Positions 37,911-44,903 of a DNA stretch of 64,000 nucleotides are shown in pieces. Made by a program: the position numbers and the translations under genes. Under the pieces are notes generated by a model, which was given only the letters and a program-made list of their open reading frames with translations, was not told the origin of the DNA and did not search any database. The DNA is from Marinilabiliaceae bacterium JC040 (lineage in GTDB: Bacteria > Bacteroidota > Bacteroidia > Bacteroidales > Marinifilaceae), in contig SNAP01000007.1 of NCBI GenBank assembly GCA_022496785.1, positions 62,147 through 126,146 of the forward strand, given 5' to 3'. Positions within the stretch are counted from its first letter, which is position 1. Each line of letters starts with the position of its first letter.

Positions 37911-38336
37911 ATGAACGATACAAAAACAATTAACCACATAGGAAAAATTGAACATATTAATGACAATACTATTGTTGTTAAAATTCAAAATCAATCAGCA
38001 TGTGCTGGATGCCATGCTCGTGGAGCATGTAGTATGGCTGATGTTAAAGAAAAATTAATTGATATTGATAGGAATCCAAATGACAATTATAAAATTGGTG
38101 AGGTTGTTAAAATAGTTTGTGACCAGGATTTAGGTTTTATTGCTATATTTTGGGCATACGTATTACCAACTATACTAATATTTACAAGTATTATTTTACT
38201 ATTAAAATTAGGGTATAAAGAAGGTTTAGCTGGCTTTATTTCACTATGTATTTTAATACCATATTATATAACACTATTTCTATTTAGGAAAAAACTTAAG
38301 AAACGATTTACGTTTAGAATAGAACAAATAAATTAA
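37911..38336 (+). CDS. rseC: RseC/MucC-like membrane protein
   Basis: About 141 residues from the ATG at 37911; the in-frame TTG nine codons earlier lies inside the promoter element. The N-terminal cytosolic domain has the cysteine motif SACAGCHARGACS of the SoxR-reducing/RseC family. Two membrane helices follow (about residues 80-130). In many bacteria this protein is encoded with Rnf and is thought to help redox-controlled regulation or Rnf assembly. It lies 5 bases before rnfB. Confidence 0.85.
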   Translation: MNDTKTINHIGKIEHINDNTIVVKIQNQSACAGCHARGACSMADVKEKLIDIDRNPNDNYKIGEVVKIVCDQDLGFIAIFWAYVLPTILIFTSIILLLKLGYKEGLAGFISLCILIPYYITLFLFRKKLKKRFTFRIEQIN

Positions 38337-38341
38337 GAAAA

Positions 38342-39247
38342 ATGTATTTTACTTTTTTACTGACAATTATTTCATTATGTGCTATTGGAATTGCAGCTGC
38401 AATAATCTTATATTTCGTAGCTCAAAAATTCAAAGTTGATGAAGATCCACGTATTGATCAAGTAGAGGAAGCACTACCAGGAGCTAATTGCGGTGGATGT
38501 GGATTCCCTGGATGTAGAGGTATGGCTGAAGCTTGTGTTAAAGCAGAAGATTTAGACTCTCTATTTTGTCCCGTAGGAGGAACAGATACCATGAAAGATG
38601 TTGCTTCAATTTTAGGGAAAGAAGTTAAAGAACAAGCACCTAAGATTGCAGTTGTAAGATGTAATGGTACATGTGAAAATCGTCCTAGAAAAAACACTTA
38701 TGACGGAGCATTATCATGTGCAATACAATCTAATCTTTATGGAGGTGAAACAGATTGCCAATTTGGTTGTCTCGGTTGTGGTGATTGTGTTTCGGCATGT
38801 CAATTTGATGCTATACATATGGGAGAAAATGGTCTTCCAATTGTAGACCAAGATACCTGTGTGGCTTGTGGAGCTTGCGTTAGTGCATGTCCAAAAGATA
38901 TTATTGAATTAAGGAACAAAGGACCTAAAGACAGAAGAGTATACGTAGCATGTAAAAACGAAGATAAAGGAGGTATTGCAAAGAAAGCTTGTAATACTGC
39001 TTGTATCGGTTGTATGAAATGTGTAAAAGAATGCCCATTTGACGCTATTACAGTCAAAAATAATTTATCGTATATTGATCCTGATAAATGTAAACTATGT
39101 AGAAAATGTGTTGCTGTATGCCCAACTGGAGCAATACAAGCTGTAAATTTTCCTACTCCAACACCGAAACCAAAACCGAAAGTAAGTGTAAAAAAAGATA
39201 TAGATAAAGAAAAAGCAATAAATAAAACTGAAAAAAAGGAGGAATAA
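38342..39247 (+). CDS. rnfB: Rnf complex subunit B, iron-sulfur protein
   Basis: A 301-residue protein with one N-terminal membrane helix. A [4Fe-4S] site follows (Cys50, Cys53, Cys58, Cys76 in GANCGGCGFPGC...FCPVGG). Further ferredoxin-type clusters have CLGCGDCVSACQF, CVACGACVSACPKD, CIGCMKCVKECPF and CKLCRKCVAVCPTG. This multi-cluster form receives electrons from reduced ferredoxin. The last 40 residues are Lys/Pro-rich and may be a flexible tail. An AGGAGGA Shine-Dalgarno for rnfC overlaps its 3' end. Confidence 0.93.
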   Translation: MYFTFLLTIISLCAIGIAAAIILYFVAQKFKVDEDPRIDQVEEALPGANCGGCGFPGCRGMAEACVKAEDLDSLFCPVGGTDTMKDVASILGKEVKEQAPKIAVVRCNGTCENRPRKNTYDGALSCAIQSNLYGGETDCQFGCLGCGDCVSACQFDAIHMGENGLPIVDQDTCVACGACVSACPKDIIELRNKGPKDRRVYVACKNEDKGGIAKKACNTACIGCMKCVKECPFDAITVKNNLSYIDPDKCKLCRKCVAVCPTGAIQAVNFPTPTPKPKPKVSVKKDIDKEKAINKTEKKEE

Positions 39248-39250
39248 ATC

Positions 39251-40579
39251 GTGTTAAAGACATTTAAACTAGGAGGAATTCATCCACCAGAAAATAAACT
39301 TTCTAAAGATAAACCTATCGAGATTCTTCCAATACCAGAAAAAGTAATAATACCACTTGGACAACATATTGGAGCTCCAGCAAAAATACTTGTAAAAAAA
39401 GGAGATAGTGTAAAGGTTGGTCAATTAATTGCAGAAAAAGGAGGATTTATATCAGCAAATATACATTCATCAGTATCTGGAACTGTAGAAAAAATTGCAG
39501 ACATTAAAGATGCTAGTGGATATCCTAAACCAGCAATTCATATAAAAGTTGATGGAGATGAATGGGATGAATCCATAATAAAAGATGATAATTTAATTGA
39601 AACAATTTCGTATGAAAAAGAAGAAATTGTTAAACGAGTAGAAGCAGCAGGTATTGTTGGTTTAGGTGGAGCTACTTTCCCTACTAATGTAAAATTAATG
39701 CCTCCTCCTGGATCTAATTCAGAATTTCTAATAATAAATGCTGTTGAATGTGAACCTTATTTAACTGCCGACCATTCTATAATGCTTAAAAGAGCTAAAG
39801 AAATTATAGTAGGTATTAATATTATTATAAAAGCTACAGGTGTTAAAAAGGCAATAATTGGAATAGAAAACAATAAGCCTGATGCTATAAAATTATTTGA
39901 GAATATTGCTTCAACTTATTCTAATATTGAAGTATGTCCTCTTAAAATGAAATATCCTCAAGGTGGTGAAAAACAACTTATAAAAGCAACTACAGGCAGA
40001 GAAGTTCCTTCTGGTGCATTACCTATAGCTGTAGGAGCAATAGTTCAAAATGTTGGTACTGTCTTAGCAATATATGAAGCTGTACAGAAAAATAAACCTC
40101 TTTTTGAAAGAGTTGTAACTGTAACAGGTAAAAAGATCAACAAACCAGGTAATTATTTATGTAGAATAGGTACTCCTATTGGTAATCTTATTGAAGCTGC
40201 AGGAGGTTTACCTGAAGATACAGGTAAAATTATAAATGGTGGCCCTATGATGGGAAAAGCCCTTATAAATACTGACACACCAATAACTAAAGGAAGTTCT
40301 GGAGTTTTACTACTTGATATAAAAGAATCTAAACGTAAAGAACAAAACGACTGTATACGTTGTGCAAAATGTATAAATGTATGTCCTATGGGCTTAGAAC
40401 CTTATTTATTAATGAGTTTAGCTGAAAACAATAATCTTGAAAGATTAGAAGAAGAACGCATAATGGACTGTATTGAATGTGGATCATGTTCTTACACTTG
40501 TCCTGCAAATAGAGCTATCTTGGATTATATAAGATTAGGAAAAGGTAGAACAGGTCAAATGATAAGAAATAGAAAATAA
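39251..40579 (+). CDS. rnfC: Rnf complex subunit C, NADH- and FMN-binding
   Basis: A 442-residue soluble subunit that reduces NAD+ with electrons from the complex. It has the N-terminal barrel-sandwich (GQHIGAPAKILVKKGDSVKVGQLI), the NADH/FMN domain with GLGGATFPTNVK and NAVECEPYLTADH, and two [4Fe-4S] motifs, CIRCAKCINVCPMG and CIECGSCSYTCPANR. The start is GTG at 39251. It is preceded at 7 bases by AGGAGGA (39237-39243), an unusually good ribosome binding site for this genome. Confidence 0.93.
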   Translation: MLKTFKLGGIHPPENKLSKDKPIEILPIPEKVIIPLGQHIGAPAKILVKKGDSVKVGQLIAEKGGFISANIHSSVSGTVEKIADIKDASGYPKPAIHIKVDGDEWDESIIKDDNLIETISYEKEEIVKRVEAAGIVGLGGATFPTNVKLMPPPGSNSEFLIINAVECEPYLTADHSIMLKRAKEIIVGINIIIKATGVKKAIIGIENNKPDAIKLFENIASTYSNIEVCPLKMKYPQGGEKQLIKATTGREVPSGALPIAVGAIVQNVGTVLAIYEAVQKNKPLFERVVTVTGKKINKPGNYLCRIGTPIGNLIEAAGGLPEDTGKIINGGPMMGKALINTDTPITKGSSGVLLLDIKESKRKEQNDCIRCAKCINVCPMGLEPYLLMSLAENNNLERLEEERIMDCIECGSCSYTCPANRAILDYIRLGKGRTGQMIRNRK

Positions 40580-40600
40580 TTAAAAAGATAATACAAAAAG

Positions 40601-41626
40601 ATGAATAAGATATTTGTATCACCGTCACCACATATTCATTCTGGTGATTCTATAAAGAAAAACATGTGGGGAGTTGTTATTGCAATGGTACCTGCTATGA
40701 TACTTTCATTTGTATATTTTGGAATAAATGCTTTGTTTGCCACTTTAACAGCAGTTCTTTCTTGTATATTATTTGAATATTTAATTAAGAAATTCCTTTT
40801 AAAAGAAGAATCAAGTATAACAGACGGATCTGCTATAATAACAGGGATTCTATTAGCTTTTAACGTACCTTCAAGTCTTCCTTTATGGATAATTGTTATT
40901 GGTGCTTTAGTTGCCATTGGTATTGGTAAATTAAGCTATGGAGGTTTAGGAAATAACGTTTTTAATCCTGCTTTAGTAGGAAGAGTATTTTTATTAATAT
41001 CTTTCCCAGCGCAGATGACTTCTTGGCCTATACCAACAACTAGATTAAGTGAGAAAATAAATCCTGATATGATTGACTCTTTCACAGGAGCAACCCCACT
41101 AGCTATGTTACAAGAAGGAATTCAAAGCGGACAATCTGTTTCAAGTATCATGGAACAGAACAATTTTCCAACTTATCAAGATATGCTATTAGGAAATATA
41201 GGTGGTTCTCTTGGTGAAGTTGCTGCAATTGCTATAATAGCTGGCCTTATCTTCATGTTAGTAAGAAAAATAATTACTTGGCATATACCTACAGCAATAA
41301 TACTTACTGTAGCTGCATTTACAGGAATTCTTAATTTATGTTCTCCAGATACATATGCCGATCCATTATTTCATTTATTAACAGGAGGTCTTTTACTTGG
41401 AGCTGTATTTATGGCTACAGACTACGTAACATCGCCTATGAGTAAAAAAGGTATGCTTGTATATGGGGTTGGAATTGGATTATTAACTGTAATTATAAGA
41501 ATATGGGGTTCTTACCCAGAGGGTATGTCTTTTGCTATTTTAATAATGAACGCATTTACTCCTCTAATTAATAAATATTTCAAGCCAAAACGTTTTGGAA
41601 TTGCTAAGAAAGGAGGCAAAAAATGA
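40601..41626 (+). CDS. rnfD: Rnf complex subunit D, flavinylated membrane protein
   Basis: A 341-residue inner-membrane subunit with about 9-10 helices. Covalent FMN is expected at Thr165 in the SFTGATPLAML motif. The family segments ITDGSAIITG, GGLGNNVFNPALVGR and GAVFMATDYVTSPMS are present. It forms part of the ion-translocating core. Its end overlaps rnfG by 4 bases (ATGA), so the two are translationally coupled. Confidence 0.93.
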   Translation: MNKIFVSPSPHIHSGDSIKKNMWGVVIAMVPAMILSFVYFGINALFATLTAVLSCILFEYLIKKFLLKEESSITDGSAIITGILLAFNVPSSLPLWIIVIGALVAIGIGKLSYGGLGNNVFNPALVGRVFLLISFPAQMTSWPIPTTRLSEKINPDMIDSFTGATPLAMLQEGIQSGQSVSSIMEQNNFPTYQDMLLGNIGGSLGEVAAIAIIAGLIFMLVRKIITWHIPTAIILTVAAFTGILNLCSPDTYADPLFHLLTGGLLLGAVFMATDYVTSPMSKKGMLVYGVGIGLLTVIIRIWGSYPEGMSFAILIMNAFTPLINKYFKPKRFGIAKKGGKK

Positions 41627-42207
41627 GTAAAAAAATAAAATCTAGTTTTAAAAACATGGTATTAGTGTTATTTAGTGTAACACTTATAGCGTCAGCAACA
41701 GTAGCTTATGTATATCAATTAACAAAAGAGCCTATTGCAAAAGCTAAATTAAATAAACAGATACAAGCAATTAAAGATGTTGTTCCTCCTTTTACTAATA
41801 ATCCTTTTAAGGAAAAAATAAATATAAAAGTAGATGATAAACATACAATTGTAATATTTCCTGCAAAAAAGAATGGTGAACTAATAGGTGCAGCCGTTAA
41901 AACATATACTCAAAAAGCTTTTGGAGGTGAATTTTGGATTATGGTAGGATTTAAACCTGATGGAACTATTATCAATTATTCTATACTAGAACATAAAGAA
42001 ACTCCAGGATTAGGTTCTAAGATGGATGTATGGTTCAAAGAAAAAGGGAAAAAATCTATTATAAATAAAAATCCATCAACAACAAAATTTACTGTTTCAA
42101 AAGATGGTGGAGATATTGATGCTATTACTGCAGCAACTATAAGTTCTAGAGCATTCTTAGATGCTGTAGAAAGAGGATACAAAGCATTTATAAAACAAAA
42201 CAAATAG
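41623..42207 (+). CDS. rnfG: Rnf complex subunit G, periplasmic flavin protein
   Basis: A 194-residue protein with one N-terminal membrane helix and a periplasmic FMN-binding domain. The flavin-attachment motif reads DAITAATISSRAF, with the FMN Thr at position 172. The usual S/TGAT glycine is replaced by Ala. The segments YSILEHKETPGLGSKM and GGDIDAIT are typical. AGGAGG (41611-41616) lies 6 bases before its ATG, inside the end of rnfD. Confidence 0.9.
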   Translation: MSKKIKSSFKNMVLVLFSVTLIASATVAYVYQLTKEPIAKAKLNKQIQAIKDVVPPFTNNPFKEKINIKVDDKHTIVIFPAKKNGELIGAAVKTYTQKAFGGEFWIMVGFKPDGTIINYSILEHKETPGLGSKMDVWFKEKGKKSIINKNPSTTKFTVSKDGGDIDAITAATISSRAFLDAVERGYKAFIKQNK

Positions 42208-42222
42208 AAAAACCATATAGAA

Positions 42223-42813
42223 ATGAGTCAACTTAATAATCTCACAAAAGGTTTTCTAAGGGAAAACCCAGTATTTGTCCTTTTACTTGGAATGTGTCCA
42301 ACATTAGGAACAACAACATCCGCTATAAATGGATTAGGAATGGGACTAGCAACAACTTTTGTATTAATCATGTCAAATATGGTAATCTCTCTTGTTGCAA
42401 ATCTAATACCAGATAAAATTAGAATACCTGGATTTATAGTTATTATTGCTTCATTTGTTACAATAGTAGATATGACTATTGCAGCATATTTACCATCTCT
42501 GCACGAATCACTAGGACTGTTTATTCCATTAATTGTGGTAAACTGTATTGTACTTGGTAGAGCTGAATCTTTTGCATCTAAAAACTCATTAATTCCATCT
42601 GCAATTGATGGTTTAAGTATGGGGTTAGGATTCTCTTTTGCTTTAACATTATTAGGTAGTATAAGAGAAATCCTTGGTAGTGGAAAGATCTTTAATTTTG
42701 AAGTATTTAACGATCAATATGGAATGCTAGTATTTGTTCTAGCACCAGGAGGATTCTTAGCTCTTGGTTATATTATTGCCATTATTAATAAAATTAAAAA
42801 AGCAATCTCATAA
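42223..42813 (+). CDS. rnfE: Rnf complex subunit E
   Basis: A 196-residue inner-membrane protein with six helices, homologous to RnfA and in inverted topology to it. Signature segments are [27 protein letters not shown], which carries the membrane Cys that coordinates the intramembrane [2Fe-2S], and [18 protein letters not shown]. It lies 15 bases after rnfG and 3 bases before rnfA. Confidence 0.93.
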   Translation: MSQLNNLTKGFLRENPVFVLLLGMCPTLGTTTSAINGLGMGLATTFVLIMSNMVISLVANLIPDKIRIPGFIVIIASFVTIVDMTIAAYLPSLHESLGLFIPLIVVNCIVLGRAESFASKNSLIPSAIDGLSMGLGFSFALTLLGSIREILGSGKIFNFEVFNDQYGMLVFVLAPGGFLALGYIIAIINKIKKAIS

Positions 42814-42816
42814 GTT

Positions 42817-43389
42817 ATGGAATATTTATTAATTATCATATCGGCTATATTTGTAAACAATATAGTTTTGACTCAATTCCTAGGAATATGTCCATTCTTA
42901 GGAGTTTCAAAGAAAGTCTCAACAGCTGTTGGTATGGGTGGTGCTGTTACATTTGTAATGACTTTAGCTACCTTAGTGACTTATTTAATTCAAAAAGAAA
43001 TATTAGATACTTTTGGTATACAATATATGCAAACAATCACATATATACTTGTAATTGCATCATTAGTCCAAATGTTAGAAATAATATTAAAAAAAGCGAG
43101 TCCATCATTATATCAAGCTTTAGGAGTTTTCCTTCCTCTAATCACTACCAATTGTGCAGTTTTAGGGGTTGCAATTATGGTTATTCAAAAAAATTATAAC
43201 TTACTAGAGTCTCTAATCTTTGCAGCAGCAACAGCAATTGGATTTGCTCTTGCATTAGTTTTATTTGCAGGTTTAAGAGAACATCTCGATCTAATGAGAA
43301 TTCCAAAAGGTATGAAAGGTACACCAATTGCTCTTGTTACAGCAGGACTACTAGCAATGGCTTTTATGGGATTTGCAGGAATTGTTTGA
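42817..43389 (+). CDS. rnfA: Rnf complex subunit A
   Basis: A 190-residue six-helix membrane protein. NNIVLTQFLGICPFLGVSKK and ITTNCAVLGVAIM contain the two Cys residues that share the intramembrane iron-sulfur cluster with RnfE. It is the last gene of the BCDGEA order, which matches the Bacteroidota and clostridial arrangement. A long hairpin follows it. Confidence 0.93.
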   Translation: MEYLLIIISAIFVNNIVLTQFLGICPFLGVSKKVSTAVGMGGAVTFVMTLATLVTYLIQKEILDTFGIQYMQTITYILVIASLVQMLEIILKKASPSLYQALGVFLPLITTNCAVLGVAIMVIQKNYNLLESLIFAAATAIGFALALVLFAGLREHLDLMRIPKGMKGTPIALVTAGLLAMAFMGFAGIV

Positions 43390-43412
43390 TTATTGGGAAA
43401 TTCAACATATAT

Positions 43413-43466
43413 TAGGGATAGATTGTATGAGAATATTCTTATATAAATTTATCCCTATCTTATTTT
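43413..43466 (+). terminator. hairpin and terminator after rnfA
   Basis: TAGGGATA (43413-43420) pairs with TATCCCTA (43450-43457) around an inner AGAATATTCT palindrome, followed by a T-rich stretch. The CYTH gene begins 8 bases later, so this probably reduces rather than abolishes read-through. Confidence 0.6.
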
Positions 43467-43473
43467 TAAAAAT

Positions 43474-43947
43474 ATGAATATAGAAATAGAAAGAAAATTT
43501 CTTGTTTCAGGAGATTTTTCAAACGATGTTGTAGAAGAAATAGATATTATTCAAGCATATCTTTTAAAAGATCCTAAAAAAACTATTAGGATTAGGCAGT
43601 ATGGAAATAAAGCTTTCATTACAATAAAAGGTATTGGAAATAAATCAGGCCTAAGTCGTTTAGAAATAGAAAAAGAAATAAGCCTAGAAGAAGCAAAACT
43701 CTTATTCCCTCTTTGTGAAAAAGGGCAAATAGAAAAAACAAGAAATATAGTACATTATAAAGGTAAGACATTTGAAGTAGATGTATTTAAGGGTAAACTT
43801 CAAGGTCTTATAATTGCTGAAATAGAGCTTGAAAGTGAGGATGAAACATTTACTAAACCTCAGTGGCTTGGAAAAGAAGTTACAGGGATTAAAAAATACT
43901 ATAATTCATATTTAAGCACAATCGTAGAAGAAAATGAAGATAATTAG
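43474..43947 (+). CDS. CYTH-domain triphosphate-binding protein
   Basis: A 157-residue cytosolic protein with the CYTH/triphosphate-tunnel fold. The ExExK signature is MNIEIERKFLV. Later the basic strand RIRQYGNKAFITIKG and the acidic strand IEIELESEDE line the tunnel. The bacterial relatives of this size hydrolyse inorganic triphosphate. It overlaps the next gene by 14 bases, so the two are coupled. Confidence 0.88.
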   Translation: MNIEIERKFLVSGDFSNDVVEEIDIIQAYLLKDPKKTIRIRQYGNKAFITIKGIGNKSGLSRLEIEKEISLEEAKLLFPLCEKGQIEKTRNIVHYKGKTFEVDVFKGKLQGLIIAEIELESEDETFTKPQWLGKEVTGIKKYYNSYLSTIVEENEDN

Positions 43948-44512
43948 AAAAGAAAACCAAAATACAGGTAATTGGTCTGGTGGCACAACCACAGAATTAT
44001 ATATCTTTCCTGAAAATTCAATATATCAAGAAAGAAATTTCGAATATAGAATAAGTAGTGCTATAGTAGCTATAGATGAATCAGAATTTACTTCACTTAA
44101 TGCATATGCGAGAAAAATAATGACACTTGAAGGCTCAATGCATTTATACCATGAGAATCATTACGATATTCAATTAGATAAATTTGATACAGATAGTTTT
44201 CATGGAAGTTGGAAGACTAAATCTATAGGAAAAGTTACAGATTTCAACCTTATGACTTCAAAAAATTACGATGGAGATATTAAAGGTATAATTGTAAAAA
44301 ATGATATTGATATAAATATTAAAGACTTATTAAGTAAAAATACAATTGAAACATTATCTCTATACATTTATAAAGGAGAGTGCTATTTAAACAATATTTC
44401 TTTAAAAGAAAAAGATTACATTATTCTTTCTAAAAATGATTTAGATGCAATTAATACACTTAAGTGTATTGAGAAAGCTGAGATAATAGTAACAAATGTG
44501 TGGAAATTATAA
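43934..44512 (+). CDS. HutD/Ves family cupin protein
   Basis: A 192-residue cytosolic protein. The N-terminal TGNWSGGTTTELYIFPEN and the following FEYRISSAIV and KIMTLEGSM strands are typical of HutD/Ves bicupins. HutD accompanies histidine degradation operons in other bacteria, but no hut genes are near here. Its function is not established. It overlaps the CYTH gene by 14 bases. Confidence 0.8.
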   Translation: MKIIRKENQNTGNWSGGTTTELYIFPENSIYQERNFEYRISSAIVAIDESEFTSLNAYARKIMTLEGSMHLYHENHYDIQLDKFDTDSFHGSWKTKSIGKVTDFNLMTSKNYDGDIKGIIVKNDIDINIKDLLSKNTIETLSLYIYKGECYLNNISLKEKDYIILSKNDLDAINTLKCIEKAEIIVTNVWKL

Positions 44513-44696
44513 ATATAATATTAACTGAAAGCTTTTTATTGTATTTATTTTCAAATTGTTAAATGTTAAATATAAGTTAAAGGATTATAAAATTAACAAT
44601 AATAATTCTATAACAAATAATAATCCATAATCTCTATCAAAGACATTATAATTATAAGATCTTCAATTAATTATATAATTCACACCCCAAAAATAC

Positions 44697-44753
44697 AATT
44701 TAACCTTGTGTATATTTAGATTTAATGCTTAAATTTATACACAAGGTTAAATT
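44697..44753. repeat. perfect 18-bp inverted repeat
   Basis: Arms AATTTAACCTTGTGTATA (44697-44714) and its exact complement (44736-44753), with a 21-base centre. There is no T run on either side, so it is not a normal terminator. It could be an operator or a remnant of a small mobile repeat. Confidence 0.75.
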
Positions 44754-44840
44754 ATGATTACAAATACAGATTCATAATTACATCTCTGCTAATATTAAAA
44801 ACAAAACGAAGCAATTTAAAAACGAAGTATAATCATATAT

Positions 44841-44900
44841 GTGTAATATCGTTTTAGTGTATTTTAGTATTTCTAAAAATTAAAACGAAAACTATTACAC
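44841..44900 (+). promoter_or_regulatory. long hairpin ending 3 bases before a start codon
   Basis: Three nested arms: GTGTAATA (44841-44848) with TATTACAC (44893-44900), TCGTTTTA (44849-44856) with TAAAACGA (44881-44888), and ATTTTAG (44861-44867) with CTAAAAAT (44873-44880). Four-base GTGT and AAAC bulges separate the helices. It lies where a leader or operator would be. Confidence 0.6.
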
Positions 44901-44903
44901 TTT

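Larger units (their letters stand above)
44513..44903. other. 391-base intergenic region with two inverted repeats
   Basis: No gene. It carries the perfect 18-bp inverted repeat at 44697-44753 and the longer imperfect hairpin at 44841-44900, listed separately. An eight-base direct repeat AAACGAAG occurs twice between about 44812 and 44827. No exact TAnnTTTG element was found. Confidence 0.6.

Noticed and set aside
38458-39057. Minus-strand frames inside rnfB
   Set aside because: They lie opposite conserved iron-sulfur motifs and show no independent signal.
44513-44903. Invertible (phase-variable) promoter before the large lipoprotein
   Set aside because: The inverted arms enclose only 21 bases and no promoter, and no invertase gene is near. 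Kept only as an unexplained repeat.
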